Shown: positions 6,852-13,457 of the stretch, piece after piece
How the letters are laid out: every line of letters starts with the position of its first letter
How positions within the stretch are numbered: position 1 is the stretch's first letter
Assembly: GCA_003158675.1 (NCBI GenBank)
Contig: PMKN01000075.1
Coordinates: forward strand, 36,673 to 70,935
Length of the DNA stretch: 34,263 nucleotides
From: Chloroflexota bacterium
GTDB lineage: Bacteria > Chloroflexota > Limnocylindria > Limnocylindrales > CSP1-4
Reading direction: 5' to 3'
Notes under the pieces: generated by a model
The model's input: only the letters and a program-made list of their open reading frames with translations
What the model was told of the DNA's origin: nothing
The model's database searches: none
Program-made: the position numbers and the translations under genes

Positions 6852-7934
6852 GTGGACGCACGCGGCGACTCCAACGGAGATGGCACAGAAGATAGGATTC
6901 CGCCCGATCAAGAGGAGCCCAGACTTGGGCGTGGGCGGACCGGCGCGAGGTCGAGCCAGGGTGGCAGCGACCCGATGATGATGGCTACGCCCACGAGTGG
7001 CGAGCCGGCGATGATCGGGGCGGCCGCCGCGGCCACGGCAGACACCGACGCTGGCACGCAGGCTCGCAGCTGGTCCGAGCCTGCGCCCCTCGCCGATATT
7101 CCCGAGCGATGCAAGTTCTTACGGAGCATCGGCCCTGACGGGAAGCTATCCGATCCCCGTCAAGAGGCTGTACCAACTCATCGTTGCGCCGCTTTCGGCG
7201 ACCCGCTGCCGCTTTCTTTGCGCCAGCAGGAGTTGGTCTGCCTCCAGCGCGTCCACGTCAGTTGCCCTCGTTACATGCGTGGGACGCTTCTAGCCGAGGA
7301 GTCCGCAACGGCAGTCAAGGAGGCGGCGCCTTCGCAGGGTCTGCCATACCTGACGCTTGCCGGCCTGGCGCTCGTCGCGGTGGCCGGCGTGGCGGCTGTG
7401 CTGGCCATGATGGGGCTCCTTCCCGGAACCAAGCCGCCTGCAACCGTCGTTCAATCGCCGGCCGTGGCCGTGGGCACCGCTAGGCCGAGCGCTTCGGCGA
7501 CGCTTACGCTCGCGCCTTCGATCGGCCCGAGCGTTGCGCCGGTGGCTACCGCCGCGTCCTCGGCCTCGCCCGGGCCATCGCCGACTGCCGTGCCGACGCC
7601 CGCGACCACGCCAGCCCCCACGCGCACGCCCGCGACCACGCCAGCCCCTACGCGCACGCCCGCGACCACGCCGATCGCCAGCCCGTCATGGCCGCCCGGC
7701 GCTACCGCCTCCCGGATGAGTCTCGTGGTGCCCTGCCCCGGGCAAGCTGATTGCTACATCTACACGGTCAGGGGTCCGGGACCCGGCGGGAACGGATCGA
7801 AGGTCGCCGACACGCTCTCGGGCGTGGCACAGTTCTTCGGGGTCACAGTACAGAAGGTCATCGCCCTGACCCCGTCTGCGGCCTCGGGCATCCAGCCCGG
7901 CGACCAGCTCAAGATTCCGCCCCCAACTCGCTGA
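6852..7934 (+). CDS. Membrane-anchored LysM-domain protein with N-terminal Cys/His module
   Basis: A 360-residue protein in four parts. The N-terminus is low complexity. Residues 87-138 hold CKFLRSI, HRCAAFGDPLPLSLRQQ, VCLQ and SCPRY, giving Cys87, His111, Cys112, Cys130 and Cys138, a probable metal site of a type I remember from Chloroflexota LysM proteins but cannot name. One transmembrane helix is at about 165-188. It is followed by a Pro/Thr/Ala-rich linker of about 110 residues and a C-terminal LysM-like domain (about 300-358: DTLSGVAQFFGVTVQKVIAL...IQPGDQLKIPP) that should bind glycan outside the cell. So the Cys/His part is probably cytoplasmic. GTG start with AGGAGG 4 bases upstream. 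Confidence 0.85.
   Translation: MDARGDSNGDGTEDRIPPDQEEPRLGRGRTGARSSQGGSDPMMMATPTSGEPAMIGAAAAATADTDAGTQARSWSEPAPLADIPERCKFLRSIGPDGKLSDPRQEAVPTHRCAAFGDPLPLSLRQQELVCLQRVHVSCPRYMRGTLLAEESATAVKEAAPSQGLPYLTLAGLALVAVAGVAAVLAMMGLLPGTKPPATVVQSPAVAVGTARPSASATLTLAPSIGPSVAPVATAASSASPGPSPTAVPTPATTPAPTRTPATTPAPTRTPATTPIASPSWPPGATASRMSLVVPCPGQADCYIYTVRGPGPGGNGSKVADTLSGVAQFFGVTVQKVIALTPSAASGIQPGDQLKIPPPTR
7601..7672 (+). repeat. 30-bp tandem repeat coding for the LysM linker
   Basis: Two near-identical 30-base units (7601-7630 and 7631-7660, differing at one base) and a 12-base partial unit. They encode ATTPAPTRTP repeats in the extracellular linker of the LysM protein. Copy number may vary between strains by slippage. 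Confidence 0.85.
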
Positions 7935-8089
7935 TCCCGAGCGGCCCGGCGCGCCGTCCCGGGCGTGGCCGGATCGCCGGCTCAGATCCTGGCGAATCCG
8001 GCCGACTCCCAGAGTGGTACTAGTCCGGGGCGTCGGTCTGCGCCAACGCATCGCTCGACTGTCGCGGACGGTGCCGCCTTTGGCGAAGC

Positions 8090-8106
8090 GCCGCATAAGG
8101 TGCGGC
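8090..8106 (+). terminator. Hairpin GCCGCA-loop-TGCGGC upstream of the chemoreceptor gene
   Basis: A perfect 6-bp stem with a 5-base loop (TAAGG) in the 207-base gap between the LysM gene and the chemoreceptor start. There is no T-run, so it may be a weak terminator, a leader structure or chance. No promoter or riboswitch is recognisable in this gap. Confidence 0.25.
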
Positions 8107-8141
8107 ACGCGCCAGCAAGCGCCGCCAGCGGAAGGTGGAGC

Positions 8142-10172
8142 ATGGGTCTGTCGATCCGCGTCAAGCTCATCGCCGTCTTCGTGTTCGTATTCGGCGGCAT
8201 GGCCGTTGCGGCCGGGCTCGGCGTGGCCATCGTCTCTTCGGTCCAAGGCGACCTGAAGTCGCTTCAGACGACGACCCTTCCCGCGGTCCAGGCGGCGGGC
8301 CGGCTGCATCTCGCAGTCGCCGAATACCGAGACGATCAGCTGGCCTATCTCAACGCGTCTAACGCGGCAGCCTCCGAGGCCGCCGCGGCGGCCATGGCAC
8401 AGGCCGCGAACGAGGCGAAGGCCCGCTTCGACGAGCTTGCCACGCTCGGGCTGCCTGTCAAAGCGCATGTCGACCTCGAGTCCGCAAACGCGGCGTGGGC
8501 CGACTATCTGTCTCAGCCTGCAGCCTCCGTCCAGACCGCTTCGGTGGTCGCGACTTTCGACTCCCTGGCTGCCGCTCTGGACGACCTTCAGACGGAAACC
8601 GCGACATCCGCCACGGCGACCTCGGCCGGAGCCGGAACAGCTCTCGGGCAATTCCTTGTCGGGGATCTTGGCCTCGGCCTGGTTCTCGCGGCCATGGGGT
8701 GCCTCGCAGCGTTCCTCGTAACGCGCGGCCTCCTGCGGGGCGTGAGCGTCGTCAGCGCGACGCTCGAATCGCTGGCCGAGAAGTGCGTCGGCAGCCTGGA
8801 GGCCGGGCTTGCGGCTCTGGCCGCGAACGACCTGACCGTGGCGGCGCAAGCCGAAACGGAAGCGATCGGCGGATTCGGCGGCGACGAGATCGGCCGGATG
8901 GCGGCGGCGACGAACGCGGTGCTCGGGCGACTTCATTCGACCGTCGACAGCTACGAGCAAGCACGAATGAACATGGCGTCCGCGCTGGCCGAGGTCCATT
9001 CCGCGGCACAGTCGGTGGCGAGGACCGCTGCCGAGGTCAACGGCGCCGCGATTCAGTCCGGCCACGGCTCGCAGCAAATCGCCCAGACGATCAGCCAGGT
9101 TGCGGCCGGGGCGGCCGACCAGGCGAACGCTGCCACGGAGACCTCCGGGGCTGTGGCCGACCTGCGCAACGTCATCGAGCAAGTCCGCAGCGGGGCTTCC
9201 GAGACCGCCCGCAGCGTCGAGGCCCAGGCCGTGGCTGTCCACGAAATGACGCGCTCCATCCGGCTGGCATCGAGAGCGTCGTCGGACGTCCAGAGCCTGG
9301 GCGGAGCTGCCGGCGAGGCTGCCAGCAACGGCTCGAGCACCGTTCGCCAGACGGTCGATGGCATGGCCCGGATCGGGGCGGCGATGCGGGGCGCGGCCAC
9401 CAAGGTCACCGAGCTCGGCGCCAAATCCGACCAGATCGGGGCGATCGTCGAGACGATCGACGACATCGCCGAGCAGACAAACCTGCTGGCTCTCAACGCC
9501 GCCATCGAAGCCGCCCGAGCTGGCGAGCAGGGTAAGGGCTTCGCCGTTGTAGCCGACGAGGTGCGCAAGCTGGCCGAACGCTCGGGCCGCGCCACCAAGG
9601 AGATCGCCGCGCTCATCGCCCAGGTTCAAGCCGAGACCGAGGCCGCCGTCAAGGCCATGGCGGTCGGCGCCGCGGAAGTCGAGGCAGGAACCGAGCTGGC
9701 CGGACGGTCCGGAGCCGCCCTCGACGAGATCGCCTCGGCCGTGGAATCGTCTAACGCTGCCGTTGCCCGGATCGTCGAGGCCATGGGCTCCATGCAGAAC
9801 GCGAGCGCGGGGCTCGTCTCTGCTTCGGACGCGATTGCGTCCATCGCCGACGGGACTAACTCCGCCGCCGAGCTGATGTCCGGCAGCGCCGAGCAGGTGA
9901 CGAACGCCGTCGATTCGATCGCCGCAATCAGCGAGGAGAATTCGGCCTCCGCCGAGGAAGTCTCCGCCGCAACGGAGCAGATGTCGGCCCAGTCCGAGGA
10001 ACTCGTAGCTTCCGCCACGAGCCTGGCCGAGATGGCCTCCGCTCTCGAGACTCTCGCCGCGCGCTTCCGGTTGGGCCGCGGCAACGTCGTGGCTGCGCCG
10101 GCATCCTCCAAGCTGAGCGATGACGCCGACGCAGTCCCGGCTGGCGACAGGCGCGCTCGGCGCGCCGCCTGA
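8142..10172 (+). CDS. Methyl-accepting chemotaxis protein
   Basis: Transmembrane chemoreceptor, 676 residues. A first membrane helix (about 6-30) is followed by an extracytoplasmic helical sensor of about 140 residues resembling a four-helix-bundle ligand domain, and a second helix (about 171-193). A divergent HAMP-like region comes next, then the long coiled-coil signalling domain. The hairpin tip that binds CheA/CheW is almost perfect: [20 protein letters not shown]...[18 protein letters not shown] at about 438-482. The C-terminus is basic and lacks a CheR pentapeptide. ATG at 8142 with AAGGTGGAG just upstream is used; the frame is open upstream, but that part is not protein-like. No other chemotaxis or motility genes are in the window, so the pathway output is unknown. 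Confidence 0.95.
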   Translation: MGLSIRVKLIAVFVFVFGGMAVAAGLGVAIVSSVQGDLKSLQTTTLPAVQAAGRLHLAVAEYRDDQLAYLNASNAAASEAAAAAMAQAANEAKARFDELATLGLPVKAHVDLESANAAWADYLSQPAASVQTASVVATFDSLAAALDDLQTETATSATATSAGAGTALGQFLVGDLGLGLVLAAMGCLAAFLVTRGLLRGVSVVSATLESLAEKCVGSLEAGLAALAANDLTVAAQAETEAIGGFGGDEIGRMAAATNAVLGRLHSTVDSYEQARMNMASALAEVHSAAQSVARTAAEVNGAAIQSGHGSQQIAQTISQVAAGAADQANAATETSGAVADLRNVIEQVRSGASETARSVEAQAVAVHEMTRSIRLASRASSDVQSLGGAAGEAASNGSSTVRQTVDGMARIGAAMRGAATKVTELGAKSDQIGAIVETIDDIAEQTNLLALNAAIEAARAGEQGKGFAVVADEVRKLAERSGRATKEIAALIAQVQAETEAAVKAMAVGAAEVEAGTELAGRSGAALDEIASAVESSNAAVARIVEAMGSMQNASAGLVSASDAIASIADGTNSAAELMSGSAEQVTNAVDSIAAISEENSASAEEVSAATEQMSAQSEELVASATSLAEMASALETLAARFRLGRGNVVAAPASSKLSDDADAVPAGDRRARRAA

Positions 10173-10371
10173 GCGTCGCCCCGGAGAGCCCCGCCCGCCG
10201 GACCTACCCGGATGGCGACTTCCGGGACGACGTGACACCGTCACCGCGGGCCCTATGGCACTGGGCGGGAGTGGCCCCGGTGGCGCCTCATAGGTCTTGC
10301 ATCCCGTGGGTTCGGGTCGCGGCAACCAATACGGGCCGAGCCAGTTCGGCCGTGCAGACTGGAACGAGACG

Positions 10372-10776
10372 ATGGGAATTGCCTGGCAGGCTGACATGGA
10401 GACGGGCGCTCCGGTCCTGGACGCCCGGCATCGCTCGCTGGTGGAACGAGCGGCCGCCCTGGTAGAGGCCCTCGAAGCCCGCCGCGAACGGCCGGTCGTC
10501 GAGCGTGCCCTGCGCGAATTCGGCAACTACTCCGTTCGCCATTTCTCGATGGACGAGGACTGCTCGCTCCGTGGAAGCTGCCCGGCTCTGCAATGGAACG
10601 GCCTCGCTCGGGCGGAGCTGATCAAGATCATCGCCGACTTCCGGCAGGCTTACGAACGGGGCGGCGCCACGCCCGAAGTAGCGGATGGCCTCGCCTGCCA
10701 GCTCTCCGGTTGGGTTGCCCGTTACATCCCGGGGCCCGAGAGCATGGTCCGACCGTGCACCACGAACATCCTCTAG
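10372..10776 (+). CDS. Hemerythrin-like protein with degenerate metal site
   Basis: A 134-residue helical-bundle protein whose layout matches bacteriohemerythrin: W5-x-ADMETGAPVLDARH (His20), L47-REFGNYSVRHF (His57), and W114-VARYI near the end. Canonical hemerythrins bind a di-iron site with five His, one Glu and one Asp. Here only His20 and His57 are intact. The Glu four residues after His57 is Asp61, the H-x3-H pair in the third helix is absent (WNGLARAEL), and the C-terminal His is Tyr118 followed by Glu123 in place of Asp. O2 binding is therefore doubtful. It follows the chemoreceptor after a 199-base gap with no clear promoter. ATG with a weak ribosome site. Confidence 0.72.
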   Translation: MGIAWQADMETGAPVLDARHRSLVERAAALVEALEARRERPVVERALREFGNYSVRHFSMDEDCSLRGSCPALQWNGLARAELIKIIADFRQAYERGGATPEVADGLACQLSGWVARYIPGPESMVRPCTTNIL

Positions 10777-11063
10777 GAAAAGAGCCTGGCGAAGCCCGGA
10801 TATGCGCGTAGCGGGATCATCTCGAAGGCAATGAACCCGGCCGCGGCCAGCGGGAGAGTCGCCAGCAGCGCGCGAGCCGCCTCCACGTCGTCGCACTCGA
10901 GGATCAGGACCGCGGCCGGCTCGTCCGCTCGAAACGACACCTCGCGTATCGATCCGGCCTGATACAGCTCCCAGACCCGACGAGCCTCGGCGGCCGCCAG
11001 TCGGGGTGTGAACTGTTCGTCAGCGACGCCGGGGACCGCTCGCTCGACGGCCAGCACGCGCAT
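10773..11063 (-). CDS. Small YciI/muconolactone-isomerase-like protein
   Basis: A 96-residue protein resembling dimeric alpha/beta-barrel stress or isomerase-like proteins: an N-terminal strand MRVLAVER, helix EARRVWELYQAGSIRE, strand EVSFR...AVLILEC, helix DVEAARALLATLPL, strand GFIAFEMIPL and the ending YPGFARLF. Relatives are often annotated as superoxide dismutase or muconolactone isomerase without firm evidence, so no function is assigned. ATG is preceded by GGAGGTGAG. Its stop overlaps the stop of the hemerythrin-like gene on the other strand in a shared CTAG. A long imperfect hairpin lies in its leader. Confidence 0.72.
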   Translation of the reverse strand: MRVLAVERAVPGVADEQFTPRLAAAEARRVWELYQAGSIREVSFRADEPAAVLILECDDVEAARALLATLPLAAAGFIAFEMIPLRAYPGFARLFS

Positions 11064-11091
11064 CTCTCACCTCCGGTTATGTGACTGCGGC

Positions 11092-11134
11092 AGCGGCGAC
11101 AAGTGTGGCAATTTCCTCATTTGCTTGTGCCGCT
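11092..11134. other. Long imperfect hairpin in the divergent intergenic region
   Basis: AGCGGC (11092-11097), ACAA (11099-11102) and GCAA (11108-11111) pair with TTGC (11121-11124), TTGT (11125-11128) and GCCGCT (11129-11134): 14 base pairs with bulges only on one arm. It lies 29 bases upstream of the minus-strand small barrel gene and about 50 bases before the dcw promoter. It may be a leader structure of the minus gene or a boundary between the two units. Confidence 0.4.
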
Positions 11135-11184
11135 CCGGGGCCCTCGATCCCTCTCTGATGCCCCGTCAGGAACCCGAAACCACG

Positions 11185-11212
11185 TTGACGTGTGGCGAGG
11201 CGGGTGTATGAT
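11185..11212 (+). promoter_or_regulatory. Main promoter of the dcw cluster
   Basis: TTGACG (11185-11190), a 16-base spacer and TATGAT (11207-11212) preceded by TG are close to the sigma-70 consensus. Initiation is expected near 11219, immediately before the MraZ boxes, leaving a leader of about 150 bases before mraZ. Confidence 0.75.
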
Positions 11213-11220
11213 CCGCTCAG

Positions 11221-11254
11221 GTGGCGAATTGTGGCGAATGGTGGAGAATCGTGA
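11221..11254 (+). promoter_or_regulatory. MraZ-box operator, three 10-bp direct repeats
   Basis: GTGGCGAATT, GTGGCGAATG and GTGGAGAATC follow at an exact 10-base period (11221, 11231, 11241), with a partial fourth, GTGAAGG, at 11251. A further GTGGCGAGG sits at 11192 inside the promoter spacer. MraZ proteins bind tandem GTGG/TGGG-type repeats upstream of their own gene, so this is probably the site of autorepression of the dcw cluster. The rest of the 308-base gap before mraZ holds no gene. Confidence 0.8.
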
Positions 11255-11371
11255 AGGCAGCGCCCTACGAATCCGCCAGAAGGTGGGGATCGGAGCTCGA
11301 ACTCGCGGCCACAACTAGCGCCACTTGCGGATAGGCAGACGCACTGCCAGACGGAGACAGGCAGCGGATCG

Positions 11372-11800
11372 ATGTTCACCGGGGAATACAAGCATTCGGT
11401 GGACGCCAAGGGTCGGGTAGCCATACCGATCAAGTTTCGCGCGCCCCTGGGAGACGGCGCAATGCTCGCCCGCTGGGTCGACGGCTGCGCGGCCATCTTC
11501 CCCAGGCCGTCGTTCGAGGATCTCGCCGAGAAAGTATCGAAGTTGCCTATTTCCGATGAGCGTGCCAGAGCCTTCTCTCGCTTCCTCTTCTCGGGCTCAT
11601 TCGAGGTCGAGACGGACCAGCAAGGTCGAATCCTCCTGCCGGCCGCCATTCGAGATTGGTCGGGCCTCGGTAGCGAGGCGGTCGTGGTCGGGGCGCGTGA
11701 CCACGTCGAAATCTGGGAGCCGGGTCGGTGGGCGCAGTCGCAGCAGGCCGTCAATTCGGCCGATGCGCTCGCGTCGCATCTCACCGGGCTGGGCATCTAG
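11372..11800 (+). CDS. mraZ: Transcriptional regulator MraZ
   Basis: DNA-binding regulator of the division and cell-wall cluster, 142 residues. It has two SpoVT/AbrB-like half domains, each with the conserved basic turn: YKHSVDAKGRVAIPIKFR near the start and ETDQQGRILLPAAIRDW in the second half. The first residues MFTGEY are typical. It is the first gene after the MraZ boxes at 11221-11250 and lies 2 bases upstream of rsmH. The ribosome site is weak, so expression may be low or leader-controlled. Confidence 0.96.
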   Translation: MFTGEYKHSVDAKGRVAIPIKFRAPLGDGAMLARWVDGCAAIFPRPSFEDLAEKVSKLPISDERARAFSRFLFSGSFEVETDQQGRILLPAAIRDWSGLGSEAVVVGARDHVEIWEPGRWAQSQQAVNSADALASHLTGLGI

Positions 11801-11802
11801 TC

Positions 11803-12822
11803 ATGAACGATGAACTCCGGGATCCGCTCGGGCCGGCTTCCGACGGCGCGTCCGTCGACGGCTCTCCCGAGGGGGGCGCCGAGAAGGAGGAAGGGCACCT
11901 GCCGGTGATGGTGGACGAGGTACTTGAAACACTCGCCGCCGCCGCCGGCAGCCTCCAGATCGACGCCACCCTCGGTGGAGCAGGCCATTCTGAGCGGATT
12001 CTGCAGGCTAGCAGCCCTGATGGCCGCCTCCTCGGACTGGACGCCGACGCGGCGGCCATCGCCAGAGCGCAGCGCCGCCTGGCACGCTTCGGGACCCGGG
12101 CCGTGCTGCGCCAGGCCAACTTCCGCGAGCTGGCGCAGGTCGCGCCGGCGGCCGGATTCGGCGCGGTGGATGGGCTCTTCCTGGATCTCGGGTTGTCGAG
12201 CTACCAGCTTGGCGACGTGGAACGCGGCTTCGGCTTCCGCGCCGGCGGACGTCTCGACATGCGTTTTGACACGAGCCGGGGCCGCCCGGCGGCGGACCTG
12301 CTCGCGACCATGAACCAAGCCGAACTGACCGCCCTGTTCCACAAGTACGGCGAGGAGCCGTTCGCCGGGCGCATTTCGCGCGCGATCGTGGAGACCCGTG
12401 TGACGGCGCCGGTCGAGACGGCTCAGCAACTGGCAGCCTTGGTGGAGCGCGCCGTGCCCAAGAAGCCGGGCGGCCGCCGCATCCACCCCGCCACGCGCGT
12501 GTTTCAGGCGCTCCGTATCGCCGTCAACGACGAGCTCGGTGCGCTCGAGGCGGGTCTCGCGGCCTCCCTGGTGCTATTGCGGCCGGGCGGGCGCCTCGTC
12601 GTCCTGAGCTATCACTCCCTCGAGGATCGCATCGTCAAGCGCTTCATTGCGGCCGAGCAGCACGGTTGCGTCTGCCCGCCCGCAGTCCCGGTCTGTGTCT
12701 GCGGCAGGCAGCCACGTCTTCGATCGCTCGGCAAGTCGCGGACTCCGAGCACGGCAGAGGTTCAGGCCAATCCGCGTTCTCGGAGCGCGAGACTCCGCGG
12801 CGCGGAGCGAGTGGCCGCATGA
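11803..12822 (+). CDS. rsmH: 16S rRNA (cytosine-1402-N4)-methyltransferase
   Basis: SAM-dependent methylase acting on C1402 of 16S rRNA, 339 residues. HLPVMVDEVLETL opens the family core, DATLGGAGHS is the SAM-binding loop, DGLFLDLGLSSYQL contains the conserved DLG-S motif, RIHPATRVFQALRIAVNDEL the substrate region and VVLSYHSLEDRIVKRF the last motif. The first 30 residues are an acidic Gly/Ser-rich extension not seen in most relatives. ATG lies two bases after the mraZ stop; the frame is open upstream inside mraZ but that overlap is unlikely. Confidence 0.96.
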   Translation: MNDELRDPLGPASDGASVDGSPEGGAEKEEGHLPVMVDEVLETLAAAAGSLQIDATLGGAGHSERILQASSPDGRLLGLDADAAAIARAQRRLARFGTRAVLRQANFRELAQVAPAAGFGAVDGLFLDLGLSSYQLGDVERGFGFRAGGRLDMRFDTSRGRPAADLLATMNQAELTALFHKYGEEPFAGRISRAIVETRVTAPVETAQQLAALVERAVPKKPGGRRIHPATRVFQALRIAVNDELGALEAGLAASLVLLRPGGRLVVLSYHSLEDRIVKRFIAAEQHGCVCPPAVPVCVCGRQPRLRSLGKSRTPSTAEVQANPRSRSARLRGAERVAA

Positions 12823-12847
12823 GGGCCGGTAGAGAAGGTGGTAGCCG

Positions 12848-13045
12848 ATGAGCAAGCGTCACCAGGCCAGCCGTCGCCGCACCTACGGTCGTAGGCAGCA
12901 CCAGCTGCACGAACGAGTGGACGGGTATTTCGACGGCGTGGGTCAGCTCGAAGAACCTCTCGGCGCCGAGGTCCGTCGGAGCTGGAGCCCGAGTTCGCTC
13001 GCTCGCAGGGCGACCGATCCGCTGCCCCAGCTTCAGGGGGCCTGA
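12848..13045 (+). CDS. Small basic protein between rsmH and ftsL, unknown
   Basis: A 65-residue product that I do not recognise. The first 25 residues are strongly basic (SKRHQASRRRTYGRRQHQLH), the middle acidic (VDGYFDGVGQLEEPLGAE), and the end Ser/Arg/Pro-rich. No membrane segment or cysteine. ATG follows GAAGGTGG with about 6 bases between. It fits tightly between rsmH (25 bases before) and ftsL (3 bases after) on the same strand, which supports it being a gene. It could be a nucleic-acid-binding or division accessory peptide; that is speculation. Confidence 0.6.
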   Translation: MSKRHQASRRRTYGRRQHQLHERVDGYFDGVGQLEEPLGAEVRRSWSPSSLARRATDPLPQLQGA

Positions 13046-13048
13046 CCA

Positions 13049-13444
13049 GTGGCCGTCTATCAGGGCGCGCGGCCGCGCTCGACGTTCATCCCGCGTCGGC
13101 GCCTGGAGGAATCCCTCCTCCGCCCCCAGGCGCCGGCGCCGCCCCGACGCCGGCAGCGCGTCGCGATGCGCGCGAACCGCCGCCCCCGCGCCGTGGGGAT
13201 CGTCATCGGCGTGATCGTGGTCGCCTTTCTCCTCAGCTTCGTCTCGCTCGTCCAAACGGTCCGGATCTCGACAAGCGGCTATGACATGGCGGTGCTCAAC
13301 GACCAGTTCGTGCAGCTCCAGAGCCAGCGTCAGCGGATCCTGTCAGATATCGATCGCCTGGGCCGCCAATCGGCGATCACGAGGCAGGCCATCGCCGACG
13401 GCTTGACTCAGCTGCCCGCGCCCGTCGTGCTGCCGGCTCGGTAG
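13049..13444 (+). CDS. ftsL: FtsL/DivIC-like septum formation protein
   Basis: Bitopic division protein, 131 residues, expected to pair with another DivIC-like partner and FtsQ to activate FtsW-FtsI. A basic, Pro/Arg-rich cytoplasmic part (1-47) leads into one transmembrane helix (48-70, VGIVIGVIVVAFLLSFVSLV). A short coiled coil follows (about 78-113, LNDQFVQLQSQRQRILSDIDRL). Sequence conservation in FtsL is low; the call rests on this topology and on position directly before ftsI. GTG start, with GGGGG upstream inside the preceding small gene. Confidence 0.75.
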   Translation: MAVYQGARPRSTFIPRRRLEESLLRPQAPAPPRRRQRVAMRANRRPRAVGIVIGVIVVAFLLSFVSLVQTVRISTSGYDMAVLNDQFVQLQSQRQRILSDIDRLGRQSAITRQAIADGLTQLPAPVVLPAR

Positions 13445-13457
13445 GGAGGCCGAGGCA

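Noticed and set aside
7601-7672. Possible CRISPR array (30-bp repeats)
   Set aside because: The units are contiguous without spacers and keep the reading frame of the LysM linker, so they are a coding tandem repeat.
7965-8141. 59-codon upstream extension of the chemoreceptor
   Set aside because: It lacks a ribosome site and would place Ser/Arg-rich residues before the first membrane helix.
7935-8141. Possible c-di-GMP riboswitch before the chemoreceptor
   Set aside because: I looked for the GEMM-type conserved blocks and they are not present; only a short hairpin remains.
7686-10526. Very long minus-strand open frame (946 codons) opposite the chemoreceptor gene
   Set aside because: It is a high-GC antisense shadow: Gly/Arg/His-rich with no domain pattern, while the plus strand encodes an unmistakable chemoreceptor.
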